DNA of 55,221 nucleotides, from contig NZ_FQVB01000032.1 in the NCBI RefSeq assembly GCF_900129305.1, positions 1 through 55,221 on the forward strand. Reading direction: 5' to 3'. Position numbers and translations under genes: made by a program. Shown here piece after piece: positions 7,569 to 16,185 of this stretch; the first letter of the stretch is position 1, and the number at the start of each line of letters is the position of its first letter. The DNA is from Desulfacinum infernum DSM 9756. Lineage in GTDB: Bacteria; Desulfobacterota; Syntrophobacteria; Syntrophobacterales; DSM-9756. The notes beneath the pieces are model-generated. The model worked only from the letters and a program-made list of their open reading frames with translations. It did no database searches and was not told where the DNA came from.

Positions 7569-8015
7569 ATGGCCCCTTCCAGGTCCCACATCGGCATCCT
7601 TTCGGGTTTGGCCCTTCTTCTGCTTTTTACGGCATCGGAGGGGCTTTACGCTCAGGAGGCACCCAAGGCTCCGGCGGAGGCCCGGGAGGTGATGCTGCAT
7701 CTTGCGAGGGCCACCATGTGCGAAGCGGTGGAGAACCTTCTTCCCGTGAACAGCGCTGTGGTCTTTCCCGTATCCCAAGGGCGGGTCTTTTGCTACACCC
7801 TCTTCGACGCGGTGTCGGCTCCGACCCAAATCTTTCACCGATGGTACCACAGGGACGAGCTGACCACCCAGATCCGCCTGAAGCTCTACCCGCCCCGCTG
7901 GGCCACCTACAGCCTGATCCGGCTTCGAGAGACGGACAAGGGCCCCTGGCGGGTGGAAGTGACGGATGCCGATGGGCGGATCCTGAAGGTTTTGCGCTTC
8001 AGCATCACGGACTGA
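7569..8015 (+). CDS. DUF2914-domain exported protein
   Basis: The ATG at 7569 has GAGGAG about ten bases upstream. The 148-residue product starts with a signal-like hydrophobic stretch (ILSGLALLLLFTASEGLYAQ), so it is probably exported. The mature part ends WRVEVTDADGRILKVLRFSITD, with YHRDELTTQIRLKL and a WATYS segment, matching the DUF2914 pattern. Function is unknown. An in-frame start at 7392 would bury the signal peptide and is rejected. Confidence 0.75.
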   Translation: MAPSRSHIGILSGLALLLLFTASEGLYAQEAPKAPAEAREVMLHLARATMCEAVENLLPVNSAVVFPVSQGRVFCYTLFDAVSAPTQIFHRWYHRDELTTQIRLKLYPPRWATYSLIRLRETDKGPWRVEVTDADGRILKVLRFSITD

Positions 8016-8445
8016 TCTCCATCGTCCACATCGAAGCGGTTCGCCAAGGGCGCCTGCATCCTATTCCTTCCCTCGACCGGCCGCTTCGGCTGTGGGCACG
8101 GCAGATGGAGGGAAGGTTGAGTGCTCTGTGAACGGAGAGAACCATACTTCCGAAACTTTCCAGAGAGCACGAAGACCCAAACCTTCACCTGGGGAAGCGG
8201 CGAAAGCCGCTCTGGGGGTGCCCGTTCTCCCCATGGGGGAATGACCCCCCAATGAGATCACGCGGGCGGCGCTCCCACAGAAGGCCTCTTGCACCGATCC
8301 GCTCTTTCGTCCGTGCGGGCTGGCGCAATGGCAATCATGCTCCTTAATTGAGCGGTTGGGAAGGGCGGGCATAAAGCCCGCCCCTACAAGAACGCTCCGA
8401 TCCCTTGGGTAGGGGCGGGGTTTATCCCCGCCCGGTAAGCGACGC
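8016..8445. repeat. Gene-free stretch with dispersed repeats
   Basis: Contains a partial copy of the long dispersed element (about 8268-8340, GCGCTCCCACAGAAGG ... CTCTTTCGTCCGTGCGGG). It also contains two family B palindromes, GGGCGGGCATAAAGCCCGCCC (8363-8387) and GGGGCGGGGTTTATCCCCGCCC (8409-8433). The second ends only about a dozen bases before the cyclase start codon. Confidence 0.7.
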
Positions 8446-9945
8446 GTGGCGGACATGGAAAACTTCTTCGACATGCTCATCACCATCCGCTGGCAGGATC
8501 TGGTGGACATCCTGGTCAACAGCTACATCCTTTTTCGCCTCTATGTGCTGTTCCGCCACACCAACGCCTTTCGGATCCTGGCCGGCATCGCCTCGCTGTG
8601 GGTGATCCAGGAAGTGGCCGCGTCCCTGGGCCTCATCCTCACCAGTTGGGCGCTCCAGGCCATCACGGCGGCGGCGGCCATCATCATCATCGTGGTCTTC
8701 CGAAACGAGATCCGAACGGCCCTCCAAGCCCGCAATCTCAAGAACTTCCTGTGGGGATCCCCCCTAATGGAGAAGACCTCCCCCGTGGACGTCCTGGCGG
8801 ACACCTTCTTCCAGATGGGCAAAAAGCGCATGGGCGCCCTGGTGGTCTTTCCCGGCAAGGAGGACCTTCGGGAGCTGGTGCACGGGGGCATCCCATGGGA
8901 CGGCAGGGTTTCCCAGGAAATGCTCATGAGCATCTTCTGGCCTCAGAACCCCGTCCATGACGGTGCGGCCATCATCGAGGGGGACAAGATCACGGAAGTG
9001 GGGGTGCTGCTTCCGCTGTCCCAGCGTGCGGACCTGCCCACCTTCTACGGAACACGCCACCGGGCTGCGGCTGGTCTGGCCGAGCGAAGCGACGCCCTGG
9101 TGGTGGTGGTCTCCGAAGAGCGGGGACGTGTGAGCGTCGCCAAGGGCAACTGGATCCGACCCATTTCCAAGCCGGAAGAAGTGGTCCATCTTCTGGAGGA
9201 ACACCTGGGGATGGGACACGAGAGGGACCCCGACTTCCGCCGCCGGGAAATGGGCAAGCTGACCCTGGCCGCCTTTCTCTCCCTGGGCATCATGACCGCC
9301 GTCTGGTTCGGCTTCACCCGGGGCCGCGACACCCTCATCGCCCTGGACGTTCCCATCGAGTTCGTGAACCGCCCCGCCCAATATCAGATCCTGGAGACCT
9401 CCGCCAACAAGGTGCACTTGCAGCTCCACGGGTCCAGCGCCTTGGTGAAGTCCATGCGCCCCGAGCAGATCAACGTGCGCATCGACCTGAGCAAGGCACA
9501 GGAGGGGCGGAACGTGTTCGCCATCAACCAGGAAAACATTCAGCTCCCACCGGGTGTTTTCTTCAACGCGGTGTCGCCCCCCACGGTGGAAGTCGTCCTG
9601 GACATCCCCGGGACCAAGAGCGTGCCGGTCCAGGTGGACTGGACGGGAAGACTGCCGGACGATTTGCTTCTCACCGAGGTTCAGGTTATTCCTTCCGAAG
9701 TGCAGGTGGTGGGTGGAAAGACGATCCTGGACCATATCCACACGCTCTACACGACCCCCGTGCGTCTGGACACCATCACGGAATCGGGAGAGCTGTCCGT
9801 GCCGATCATCGTGTCGCCTCCCTCGCTCAAACCGACCTCGCCGGCGCAGGAACGGGTGAAGGTCGTCTTCACCGTTTCGAAACGAACACCCGAAGCCCAA
9901 GAAGAACCTTCCACCGAAGACCGATCCCGCAAGAGCGAAAACTGA
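8446..9945 (+). CDS. Diadenylate cyclase fused to YbbR (CdaA-CdaR fusion)
   Basis: This 499-residue protein joins two parts normally encoded by separate genes. Residues 1-100 hold about three membrane helices as in CdaA. Residues ~105-260 form a DAC domain with both signature motifs, HDGAAI (171-176) and RHRAA (204-208), so it should make c-di-AMP from two ATP. A fourth membrane helix (~271-290) leads into two YbbR-like repeats (~297-475). These are the extracytoplasmic domains that, as CdaR, tune CdaA in Firmicutes. The GTG at 8446 or ATG at 8455 could be the start; neither has a clear ribosome site because a palindrome lies just upstream. Confidence 0.9.
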   Translation: MADMENFFDMLITIRWQDLVDILVNSYILFRLYVLFRHTNAFRILAGIASLWVIQEVAASLGLILTSWALQAITAAAAIIIIVVFRNEIRTALQARNLKNFLWGSPLMEKTSPVDVLADTFFQMGKKRMGALVVFPGKEDLRELVHGGIPWDGRVSQEMLMSIFWPQNPVHDGAAIIEGDKITEVGVLLPLSQRADLPTFYGTRHRAAAGLAERSDALVVVVSEERGRVSVAKGNWIRPISKPEEVVHLLEEHLGMGHERDPDFRRREMGKLTLAAFLSLGIMTAVWFGFTRGRDTLIALDVPIEFVNRPAQYQILETSANKVHLQLHGSSALVKSMRPEQINVRIDLSKAQEGRNVFAINQENIQLPPGVFFNAVSPPTVEVVLDIPGTKSVPVQVDWTGRLPDDLLLTEVQVIPSEVQVVGGKTILDHIHTLYTTPVRLDTITESGELSVPIIVSPPSLKPTSPAQERVKVVFTVSKRTPEAQEEPSTEDRSRKSEN

Positions 9946-9995
9946 ACCCGCCCATTCCACCTCCCCCGTTTTCGTCGAAGCGCGGTCGTTGGACG

Positions 9996-10032
9996 CGAGA
10001 AAGAGAACCGCGCATGAACGCGAATAAACGCC
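9996..10032. repeat. Dispersed repeat (reverse copy of the 3257 element)
   Basis: GAGAAAGAGAACCGCGCATG...GAATAAACGCC is the reverse complement of the element at 3257-3301 and 34403-34447. Confidence 0.55.
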
Positions 10033-10142
10033 GATGGGACTGAGTGGGATGCGGCAACGGCACAGGCCTGTTCATCCAGGGGGGATGGGAAACCATGACC
10101 GTTTCTATGAAACGCCCGCTTGCACCGTTGGCGAACGGAAGA

Positions 10143-10172
10143 TGTAGGGGCGAACAACCGTTCGCCCCTACA
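10143..10172. repeat. Palindromic repeat family A, copy 2
   Basis: TGTAGGGGCG...TTCGCCCCTACA, centre AACAACCG, in the gap between the c-di-AMP cyclase gene and the class III cyclase gene. Confidence 0.75.
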
Positions 10173-10232
10173 CCCGGGACCGTGGAATTTCCGTTACGGC
10201 GCCGGGGTGCATGGACATGAAAAGGAGAGGGC

Positions 10233-11675
10233 ATGGGTGCGACCGCTTCCGACGACCGAACGCGGAAGGTCCAGGCCCTCTGGCTGGCCTACCTGGGCTG
10301 GCTGGTGGCCATCGCGATGATCGCGGTCCTCAAGTACATGGGATACAGCGATATCGAAACGGACCAGCTCATCGTCTTTTTCGGCGCGGCCACGACGGCC
10401 CATCTTTTGGCCTGCCTGGCCCTCCACTTCCGCTGGGACCGCCATCTTGCCTTCGATCCCCACTTTGTGCTGGTTCCCAACTGGCTGCTCTTCGCCCCGG
10501 TGGCCGCCTACGGCTACTACGCCGTGGGAACCGCCCGGGATTTCATGCTGGTGGGCTGGCTCATGGGCCTCTTCTTCCTGGCCGGCCGGGTCCGCTTCCG
10601 GGGCGTTCTACTCACCGCCGTCTGGTACATGGTCCTCTACCTGGCCTTGTTGACCTTGGCCTCGAGCGGGAAGCCGGTGGACATGGGCCGTGAAGTCATC
10701 CGGGCCCTGGCGTTTCTGGCCGTGTGCATCTTCCTGGCCCTCCTGCTGGATCGCTTCGCCGCCCAGACCCTGCATCTCAAGGCCTCCCTGGCCCAGCTGC
10801 GGGAAAAAGACCGGGAGATCACGCGGCTGAACCAACGGCTTTCGCTTTTTGTCAGCGACCCGCTGGTGGAGCACCTCAACAGAGAGAACGGGGACGCCGT
10901 CTTGCGACACCAAAGAAGAAAGATCACCGTCTTCTTCTCGGACATCTGCCGTTTCAGCACCCTCACGGACGCCATGGAACCTGAAGAGATGGCCCAGCAG
11001 CTCAATGAGTACTTCGACGCCATGATCCGCACGGCCTTCGACCACGGCGGCACCGTGGACAAGCTCCTGGGCGACGGCATGATGGTGCTCTTCGGCGCCC
11101 CGGGCGACATGGATCCGGCCGAGGGAGCCTATCGCTGCGCCGCCATGGCCTTGGCCATGCAGCGGAAGCTGGAGGCACTCAACGATCGATGGCGCCGCCA
11201 AGGCTATCCCTATTCTTTCTTGGTGCGCATGGGGATCCACACGGGCGTGTGCGTCCTGGGAAGCTTCGGCTCCGACCGGTGGCTGAACTATACGGCCATG
11301 GGCTCCCAGGTGAACATCGCCGCCCGCCTTCAGGAAAAGGCCGGACCCGGCCGGATCCTCATGAGCCGCGCCACGTACGCCCTCATCGCCGACAAGGTGA
11401 CGGCCCAGGAAGTGGGGGAACTCCATCTGAAGGGGATTCATTACCCCATCCAAGGTTACGTACTGGAAGGGCTTGAAGGGCCGGAAAGAGACCGGAGGAT
11501 CACACATCGGGGCCCCGGATTCGAAATCACCATCCAGCCCGACCAGATGACACCCGAAGCCCGACAGAAGCTGGCGCGGATCCTTCAACAGTGGGGGGAA
11601 ACGCCCGGCGAAAAGGAAGAGGGGATTGCAGCGGCCTCCGACCTTACGGCTAGGAGGCTGCCCGAGAACGATTGA
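10233..11675 (+). CDS. Membrane-bound class III adenylate/guanylate cyclase
   Basis: The 480-residue product has about six hydrophobic segments in residues 14-172. A short coiled coil (~180-205) and a cyclase homology domain (~229-410) follow. The metal-binding Asps are in FFSDICRFS (D237) and LLGDGMMVLFG (D281). The substrate-site lysine is present in GGTVDKLLG. NYTAMGSQVNIAARL carries the transition-state residues. The Lys/Thr pattern favours ATP and hence cAMP, but this is inference. AGGAG precedes the ATG. The membrane part does not match a named sensor domain I recognise. It follows the c-di-AMP cyclase gene on the same strand. Confidence 0.88.
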   Translation: MGATASDDRTRKVQALWLAYLGWLVAIAMIAVLKYMGYSDIETDQLIVFFGAATTAHLLACLALHFRWDRHLAFDPHFVLVPNWLLFAPVAAYGYYAVGTARDFMLVGWLMGLFFLAGRVRFRGVLLTAVWYMVLYLALLTLASSGKPVDMGREVIRALAFLAVCIFLALLLDRFAAQTLHLKASLAQLREKDREITRLNQRLSLFVSDPLVEHLNRENGDAVLRHQRRKITVFFSDICRFSTLTDAMEPEEMAQQLNEYFDAMIRTAFDHGGTVDKLLGDGMMVLFGAPGDMDPAEGAYRCAAMALAMQRKLEALNDRWRRQGYPYSFLVRMGIHTGVCVLGSFGSDRWLNYTAMGSQVNIAARLQEKAGPGRILMSRATYALIADKVTAQEVGELHLKGIHYPIQGYVLEGLEGPERDRRITHRGPGFEITIQPDQMTPEARQKLARILQQWGETPGEKEEGIAAASDLTARRLPEND

Positions 11676-11697
11676 TTTGCGCCGTTCAACGCCGATT

Positions 11698-11768
11698 CGT
11701 CATCCCCGCGAAAGGGGGATCCAGAATTTCCGGCAACTTATGGACTCCCGCTTGCGCGGGAGTGACGG
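11698..11768. repeat. Palindromic intergenic repeat pair
   Basis: CGTCATCCCCGCGAAAGGGGGATCC and GACTCCCGCTTGCGCGGGAGTGACG face each other across about 30 bases. It resembles widespread bacterial 'TCATTCCCGCGAAAGCGGGA' repeats. It lies between the convergent cyclase and histidine-kinase-like genes. Confidence 0.65.
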
Positions 11769-11793
11769 TTGGGGGGAGTTTTCAGACAAGCTC

Positions 11794-13182
11794 CTAGGCC
11801 GGATCGCCGTTCATGATGAGATCCCGCCAGTAGTCCTGCAGATCTTTCCCCGAGCCGTTGCGCATGGATTCCAGGATTCGGTTGGTCCGGGCTTCCATCT
11901 CGGGGATGATCTCCACCAGGGCCTTGAGGGAAGACAGGACCTTGTGGGTCTGCTTCTTGTGGGGGATGGCCATCTGGGGGTGGTTGAGCAGTTGCAGGAT
12001 CTCTTCCAAAACAGGGAGCTTGTCGGCCGAAAAATCCACGTAGGCCAACCGCGGCCAGTGCCTTCTGAGCTCTTCCGGCAAGTGATGCAGGCGGTCGGCC
12101 AATTCCGCGTCCATACCGATCCAAAGGGCCTTTCGAAGCTGATCCAGGAGGGATTCGATCTCCTGCCGCGCCTCGGCCCAGAGCGGGGATTCTTCCAAGA
12201 GGCGCTGCCATTTAGGGCGGATCTTGTGCATCACCCAACGTTCCGCCTGTTCGGGCAGAAGGGACAGGGCCGCCAGCTCGTTTTGCTCTTCCGCCAAGGA
12301 GCGCGCCACCTCCACCAGGTCCTGGTTGCCGTTCAGCAGGGCCATCTTGCTCAAGAGGATCTGGTTCAGGTGGACGAGGACGGAAGTCTTGTCGCGGATC
12401 CCTCCCACGCTCCGGCAGATCTCCTCCTCCCACTGTTCCCTCAGAAAACTGATTTCCGCGTTAATAGCCGAAAAGATGAAACTCAGCTTCGCCAGGGTAT
12501 TCCGAAGCTCGTGGGCCACGGCGTTACACGAAGCCATGCGCTCGCTGGCCAGCTCCTGCTGCACCTGACTCACCGATTCGCGGATATGAAGAGAGAACAT
12601 CTCGGTGCCCAGAACGCGTGACAGCTTCTTGATCACCTTGGTGGCCCGATCCCCCCGCTGGATCGTGTGCGGCAGAAAGTGAATCTTGATGACGGCCACC
12701 ACCACATAATCGCTGTTCTGCCAGATGGGGGTGCCCTTCCAGTTGCGGGGGTACTCAAGGTGGTCGGCGTCTTGACCGTAGAGATCCGATTTCTTGACCA
12801 GCACAGGTTCCATGTGGTGCCAGTCCTCCGGCTCCCCGCTCAACTGCTTGCGGACGCTGCGCTGGTCTTCGTAGGGATTGTCGGCGGTCCAGCTCTTCTG
12901 GCGCTCCACGCACCATCCCATGGCCTCCAGGGCACGTCCGGGCCGATCCCGGTACTGGTCCCACGTCTTGCCGGGCGGGTTGTAGTCGGAGACATCAGGA
13001 AGACCCCAACGGATGGTCCCGTTTTCCTTTTCACGGATCCCGGATGTGACCCGAACGGATCGCAGCTCCGGGATGGGGCCGATGCGATAGATGGTTCCCT
13101 TGGTGGCATGATCCAGGCACAAGAGAATGGTCTCGATCATGTTTTTGCATGTCTTTTCGAGCAACTCGTGGCCGATGATCAT
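11794..13182 (-). CDS. Histidine-kinase-like protein without visible ATPase domain
   Basis: The 462-residue cytoplasmic protein has no signal peptide or membrane helix. An N-terminal region of ~200 residues may be a sensor (I cannot name it). An H-box-like AVAHELRNTLAKLSF (His224) is set in helices like a dimerisation/phosphotransfer domain. The remaining 220 residues are helical and rich in Leu/Glu. I find no N, G1 or G2 boxes, so it should not bind ATP as a normal kinase; it may be a phosphotransfer or degenerate kinase. GGGGGAG precedes the ATG. It is monocistronic, downstream of iorB with a 374-base gap. Confidence 0.6.
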   Translation of the reverse strand: MIIGHELLEKTCKNMIETILLCLDHATKGTIYRIGPIPELRSVRVTSGIREKENGTIRWGLPDVSDYNPPGKTWDQYRDRPGRALEAMGWCVERQKSWTADNPYEDQRSVRKQLSGEPEDWHHMEPVLVKKSDLYGQDADHLEYPRNWKGTPIWQNSDYVVVAVIKIHFLPHTIQRGDRATKVIKKLSRVLGTEMFSLHIRESVSQVQQELASERMASCNAVAHELRNTLAKLSFIFSAINAEISFLREQWEEEICRSVGGIRDKTSVLVHLNQILLSKMALLNGNQDLVEVARSLAEEQNELAALSLLPEQAERWVMHKIRPKWQRLLEESPLWAEARQEIESLLDQLRKALWIGMDAELADRLHHLPEELRRHWPRLAYVDFSADKLPVLEEILQLLNHPQMAIPHKKQTHKVLSSLKALVEIIPEMEARTNRILESMRNGSGKDLQDYWRDLIMNGDPA

Positions 13183-13556
13183 GCGGGCTCCCCCTGTCCT
13201 TGCTTCTCGAAAGCAGCCTGCTGCTTTCAGAACGCATTAGATAATGTCAAAAAGGCAGGCCGTCAACAGGACAGGTGTGTTTGATAAAGATTATTTTGCA
13301 AGGCCCATACCAGGAAAGGCGGCTCCGCCACCCATCCGGATCCCCCCGCTTCCCGCGGGCCTCCGCCGCCGGCGCGGGACCGCATGGGGACAAGACTTGT
13401 CCATTTAAGCCCCCCAGAAAACAAGGGGAAGAACGGGCTCATGCCCCCCTCCTTCCCCCAACCCGGAAAACGACACCGGCACCTTTTGGGCAATGGATTT
13501 CACATGAAACAGAAAGCCCGTGCACTCCATGGAAATTCATTGCACACATCGTCTGC
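13183..13556. other. Gene-free gap downstream of iorB
   Basis: No gene seen. On the reverse strand TTGACATTATCT near 13245 could be part of a promoter for the histidine-kinase-like gene. A small hairpin GGCGGAGCCGCC (about 13318-13329) could end the iorB transcript; neither is strong. Confidence 0.4.
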
Positions 13557-14174
13557 TCAGGCCACCGCCCGTCCGGCATCGAATCCCAGGGCGAAGGCGC
13601 GCTCGTTGACGTCATGGAGCTTGGGCGGGAGCAGACGGCGCACGCTCTCTTCCCAGGCGGAACGCTCGACGGGCAGCACCTGAAGGCCCGCAAAGGCTCC
13701 CACCACCACCATGTTGGCCGCCCTCACGTTCCCCGCCTCCCGGGCCAGGGTCACGGCATCCAGAGCCACCACCTTGGCCAAACTCTCTTGGAGGTCTTCC
13801 AGCACGTCCTGCACGTCGGGATACTGCCCTTGTCCGGCGGCTACTGTGAAAGGAACGATGGGCACCGTGTTCACCACGGCCGTGGTGCCGGCATGGCATT
13901 TGCCCAGAGCCCGAATCGCTTCCAGAGGCTCGAAGGCCAGCATCACATCCGCCTGGCCGTCGGCGATGATGGGACTGGCGATGTCTCCCACCACGATGGA
14001 CGATTCCACCACGCCGCCCCGTTGAGCCATCCCGTGGATCTCGCTCATGGTGACGTTCAGGCCCTGGATCAGGGCGGCTTCGCCCACCATTCGGGTGGCC
14101 AACAGAGTTCCCTGGCCTCCCACACCCGTAAAGAAGATGCGAAGTCCCGCATCCATTCTCTTCTGTGTCGTCAT
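13557..14174 (-). CDS. iorB: Indolepyruvate:ferredoxin oxidoreductase, beta subunit
   Basis: The 205-residue gamma-type domain of the 2-oxoacid:ferredoxin oxidoreductase family shows FFTGVGGQGTLLATRMVGEAA, SEIHGMAQRGGVV and the NTVPIVP region. It pairs with IorA to convert aryl pyruvates (indolepyruvate, phenylpyruvate, hydroxyphenylpyruvate) to arylacetyl-CoA, CO2 and reduced ferredoxin. The reaction can also run in reverse with reduced ferredoxin. It is the last gene of the liv-paaK-ior operon, separated from iorA by a family A palindrome. Confidence 0.93.
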   Translation of the reverse strand: MTTQKRMDAGLRIFFTGVGGQGTLLATRMVGEAALIQGLNVTMSEIHGMAQRGGVVESSIVVGDIASPIIADGQADVMLAFEPLEAIRALGKCHAGTTAVVNTVPIVPFTVAAGQGQYPDVQDVLEDLQESLAKVVALDAVTLAREAGNVRAANMVVVGAFAGLQVLPVERSAWEESVRRLLPPKLHDVNERAFALGFDAGRAVA

Positions 14175-14191
14175 CCTCCACTCCCCTTAAA

Positions 14192-14218
14192 GTGGGGGCG
14201 AATGGCCATTCGCCCTAC
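14192..14218. repeat. Palindromic repeat family A, copy 3, supplying the iorA stop codon
   Basis: GTGGGGGCGAATGGCCATTCGCCCTAC between iorA and iorB. Read on the reverse strand, its first TAG is the stop codon of iorA. Confidence 0.75.
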
Positions 14219-16071
14219 AGTTTTTTGGGTTTCACGGCGTCGCAGAGCTGGGCGCAGACCGCGCAGCCGTTGCACAGCGTCTCGTTGATTCGCACGCACT
14301 CGCCGCCGGCGTCCCGTTCCCACACGAAGGCCGGACATCCCAGCTGGGACAGGCAGTCGCGGCACAGGTCGCATGCGTCGGTCACCTGGAAGACCACCCG
14401 CTGCTTGGTGCCCAGCATCCGCCGCTCGAAGAGCGGACACGGCGAACGGGAGATGAGAACGGAAACGCCCCCCTCCTTCATCTCTTCCCGGATCTTTTCC
14501 AGAGCGGCCTGGGTCTTTTTCACGTTGAGCGGATTCACCACCGTGACCCGCTGAACGCCGCAGCCGCGCACCACCTGTTCCACGTCCACCCGGGGTTCCA
14601 CGCGCCCCGCCGCCGTGATGGAAACACCCGGATGGGGCTGGTGGCCGGTCATGGCCGTGGTGCCGTTGTCCAGGATGACCAGGAGGATGTTGCGGTTGTG
14701 GGTGACCGCATTGACAAGGCCCGTCATGCCGCTGTGGAAGAAGGTGGAATCCCCGATGAAGGCCACCACCGGCCGGTCCAGAACCCGGGAGAAGCCGCCC
14801 GCAGTGGAAACGCTGGACCCCATGCAGATGAGGAAGTCCGCCATCTGAAGGGGGGGCAGGAGTCCCAGGGTGTAGCAGCCGATGTCGGTCGGGTAAACGG
14901 CCTCCTCGCCGAAGATTTTCTTGACCGAATAGTAGGTGGCCCGATGGGGACAGCCGGGGCACAGGTTGGGCGGGCGGGGCGGCAGGTCTTGGGGGGCACT
15001 CAGCGGAGTCGGGGTCTCCACCGGGACATCGAAAAAGCGGCCCAGGGCCTTTTTCACCTTGAGGGAATCCAGCTCAAAGGCCTCCGGAATCCCGTCCGGG
15101 CCTTTCCCGGAGATGGGAAGCCCGAGCCCCAGCTTTTGGGCCGTGTTCCGCACGGCCTCCTCCAGGTAGGGTTCCAGTTCCTCCACCACGAACACCCGGT
15201 CTACACTTTGCAAAAAGCGGCCCATGAGCCGCTCCGGCATCGGATAGGTCATGCCCAGCGTCAGGACGGTCACCTTGTCCTCGATTCCCAGCTCCCTCAC
15301 GGCATCCCGCACGTAAAGCGCCGAAACCCCGCTGGTGACGATGCCCCAGGGCCCGCTGCCCTCCAGGCGGTTGAAGGGACTGGACTCCGACACTTCCCGG
15401 AGCCCCTTCTCCTTTTCCAATAGTTGCAACCGGAGCTTTCGGCCCACCATGGGAACCACCACCAGATTGAAGGGATCCCGCTGGAACTCGCCCTGCACGG
15501 AACCCGACGGCAGGTCTCCCAGTTCCACCACGCCCCGGCAGTGGTTCACCCGGGTGGTGGTGCGAAGAAGGCAGGGAATCCGGAACTTTTCCGAAATCTC
15601 GTAGGCCGCCAGCACCATCTCCTTGGCCTGCTGGGGCGTGGCCGGCTCCAGCATGGGCACATGGGCCATTTTGGCGTAGAAGCGGTTGTCCTGTTCGTTT
15701 TGGCTGGAGTGGAGCGACGGGTCGTCGGCGGTCACGATCACCATGCCCGCCTTCACCCCCACATAGGCCAGGGTCATGAAGGCATCGGCGGCCACGTTCA
15801 AACCCACGTGTTTCATGGAACAGAGGCTCCGCACCCCGGAGATGGCGGCGGCGCATGCGCTTTCCATGGACACCTTTTCGTTCACCGAGTACTCCACCTC
15901 CACGCCGGCCTCGTCCCCCAGCCGGGCGAATCCGTCGATGATTTCCGACGAAGGCGTCCCGGGGTAGGCCGCCACGAAGCCGACGTTCGCCTCCAGTGCG
16001 CCTCGGATGATGGCCTCGTTTCCCAAAAGAAGCCTCTTTCCGCCCTTATCCGGCGACAGCAATTCGTGCAT
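14215..16071 (-). CDS. iorA: Indolepyruvate:ferredoxin oxidoreductase, alpha subunit
   Basis: This 618-residue subunit has an N-terminal pyruvate-binding domain (GNEAIIRGALEANVGF, YPGTPSSEI) and a ThDP-binding core (CPGCPHR, DIGCYTLG, GDSTFFHSGMTGL). A C-terminal ferredoxin-like tail has two cysteine groups, CDLCRDCLSQLGC and CNGCAVCAQLC, which hold [4Fe-4S] clusters. The full length and cofactor motifs mark it as IorA, not pyruvate oxidoreductase. AGGAGGAAGG precedes the ATG. The paaK gene lies upstream in the same operon. Confidence 0.95.
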   Translation of the reverse strand: MHELLSPDKGGKRLLLGNEAIIRGALEANVGFVAAYPGTPSSEIIDGFARLGDEAGVEVEYSVNEKVSMESACAAAISGVRSLCSMKHVGLNVAADAFMTLAYVGVKAGMVIVTADDPSLHSSQNEQDNRFYAKMAHVPMLEPATPQQAKEMVLAAYEISEKFRIPCLLRTTTRVNHCRGVVELGDLPSGSVQGEFQRDPFNLVVVPMVGRKLRLQLLEKEKGLREVSESSPFNRLEGSGPWGIVTSGVSALYVRDAVRELGIEDKVTVLTLGMTYPMPERLMGRFLQSVDRVFVVEELEPYLEEAVRNTAQKLGLGLPISGKGPDGIPEAFELDSLKVKKALGRFFDVPVETPTPLSAPQDLPPRPPNLCPGCPHRATYYSVKKIFGEEAVYPTDIGCYTLGLLPPLQMADFLICMGSSVSTAGGFSRVLDRPVVAFIGDSTFFHSGMTGLVNAVTHNRNILLVILDNGTTAMTGHQPHPGVSITAAGRVEPRVDVEQVVRGCGVQRVTVVNPLNVKKTQAALEKIREEMKEGGVSVLISRSPCPLFERRMLGTKQRVVFQVTDACDLCRDCLSQLGCPAFVWERDAGGECVRINETLCNGCAVCAQLCDAVKPKKL

Positions 16072-16185
16072 GCTCGTCCTTCCTCCTCAACCGTTGTGGG
16101 TGCAAAGCTGAACTGGCTCCGTCATTCGGACCGGACGCCTTCGCGTTATCGGCGTTCATCGGCGGTTCCCTTCCCGCCGCGGCCC

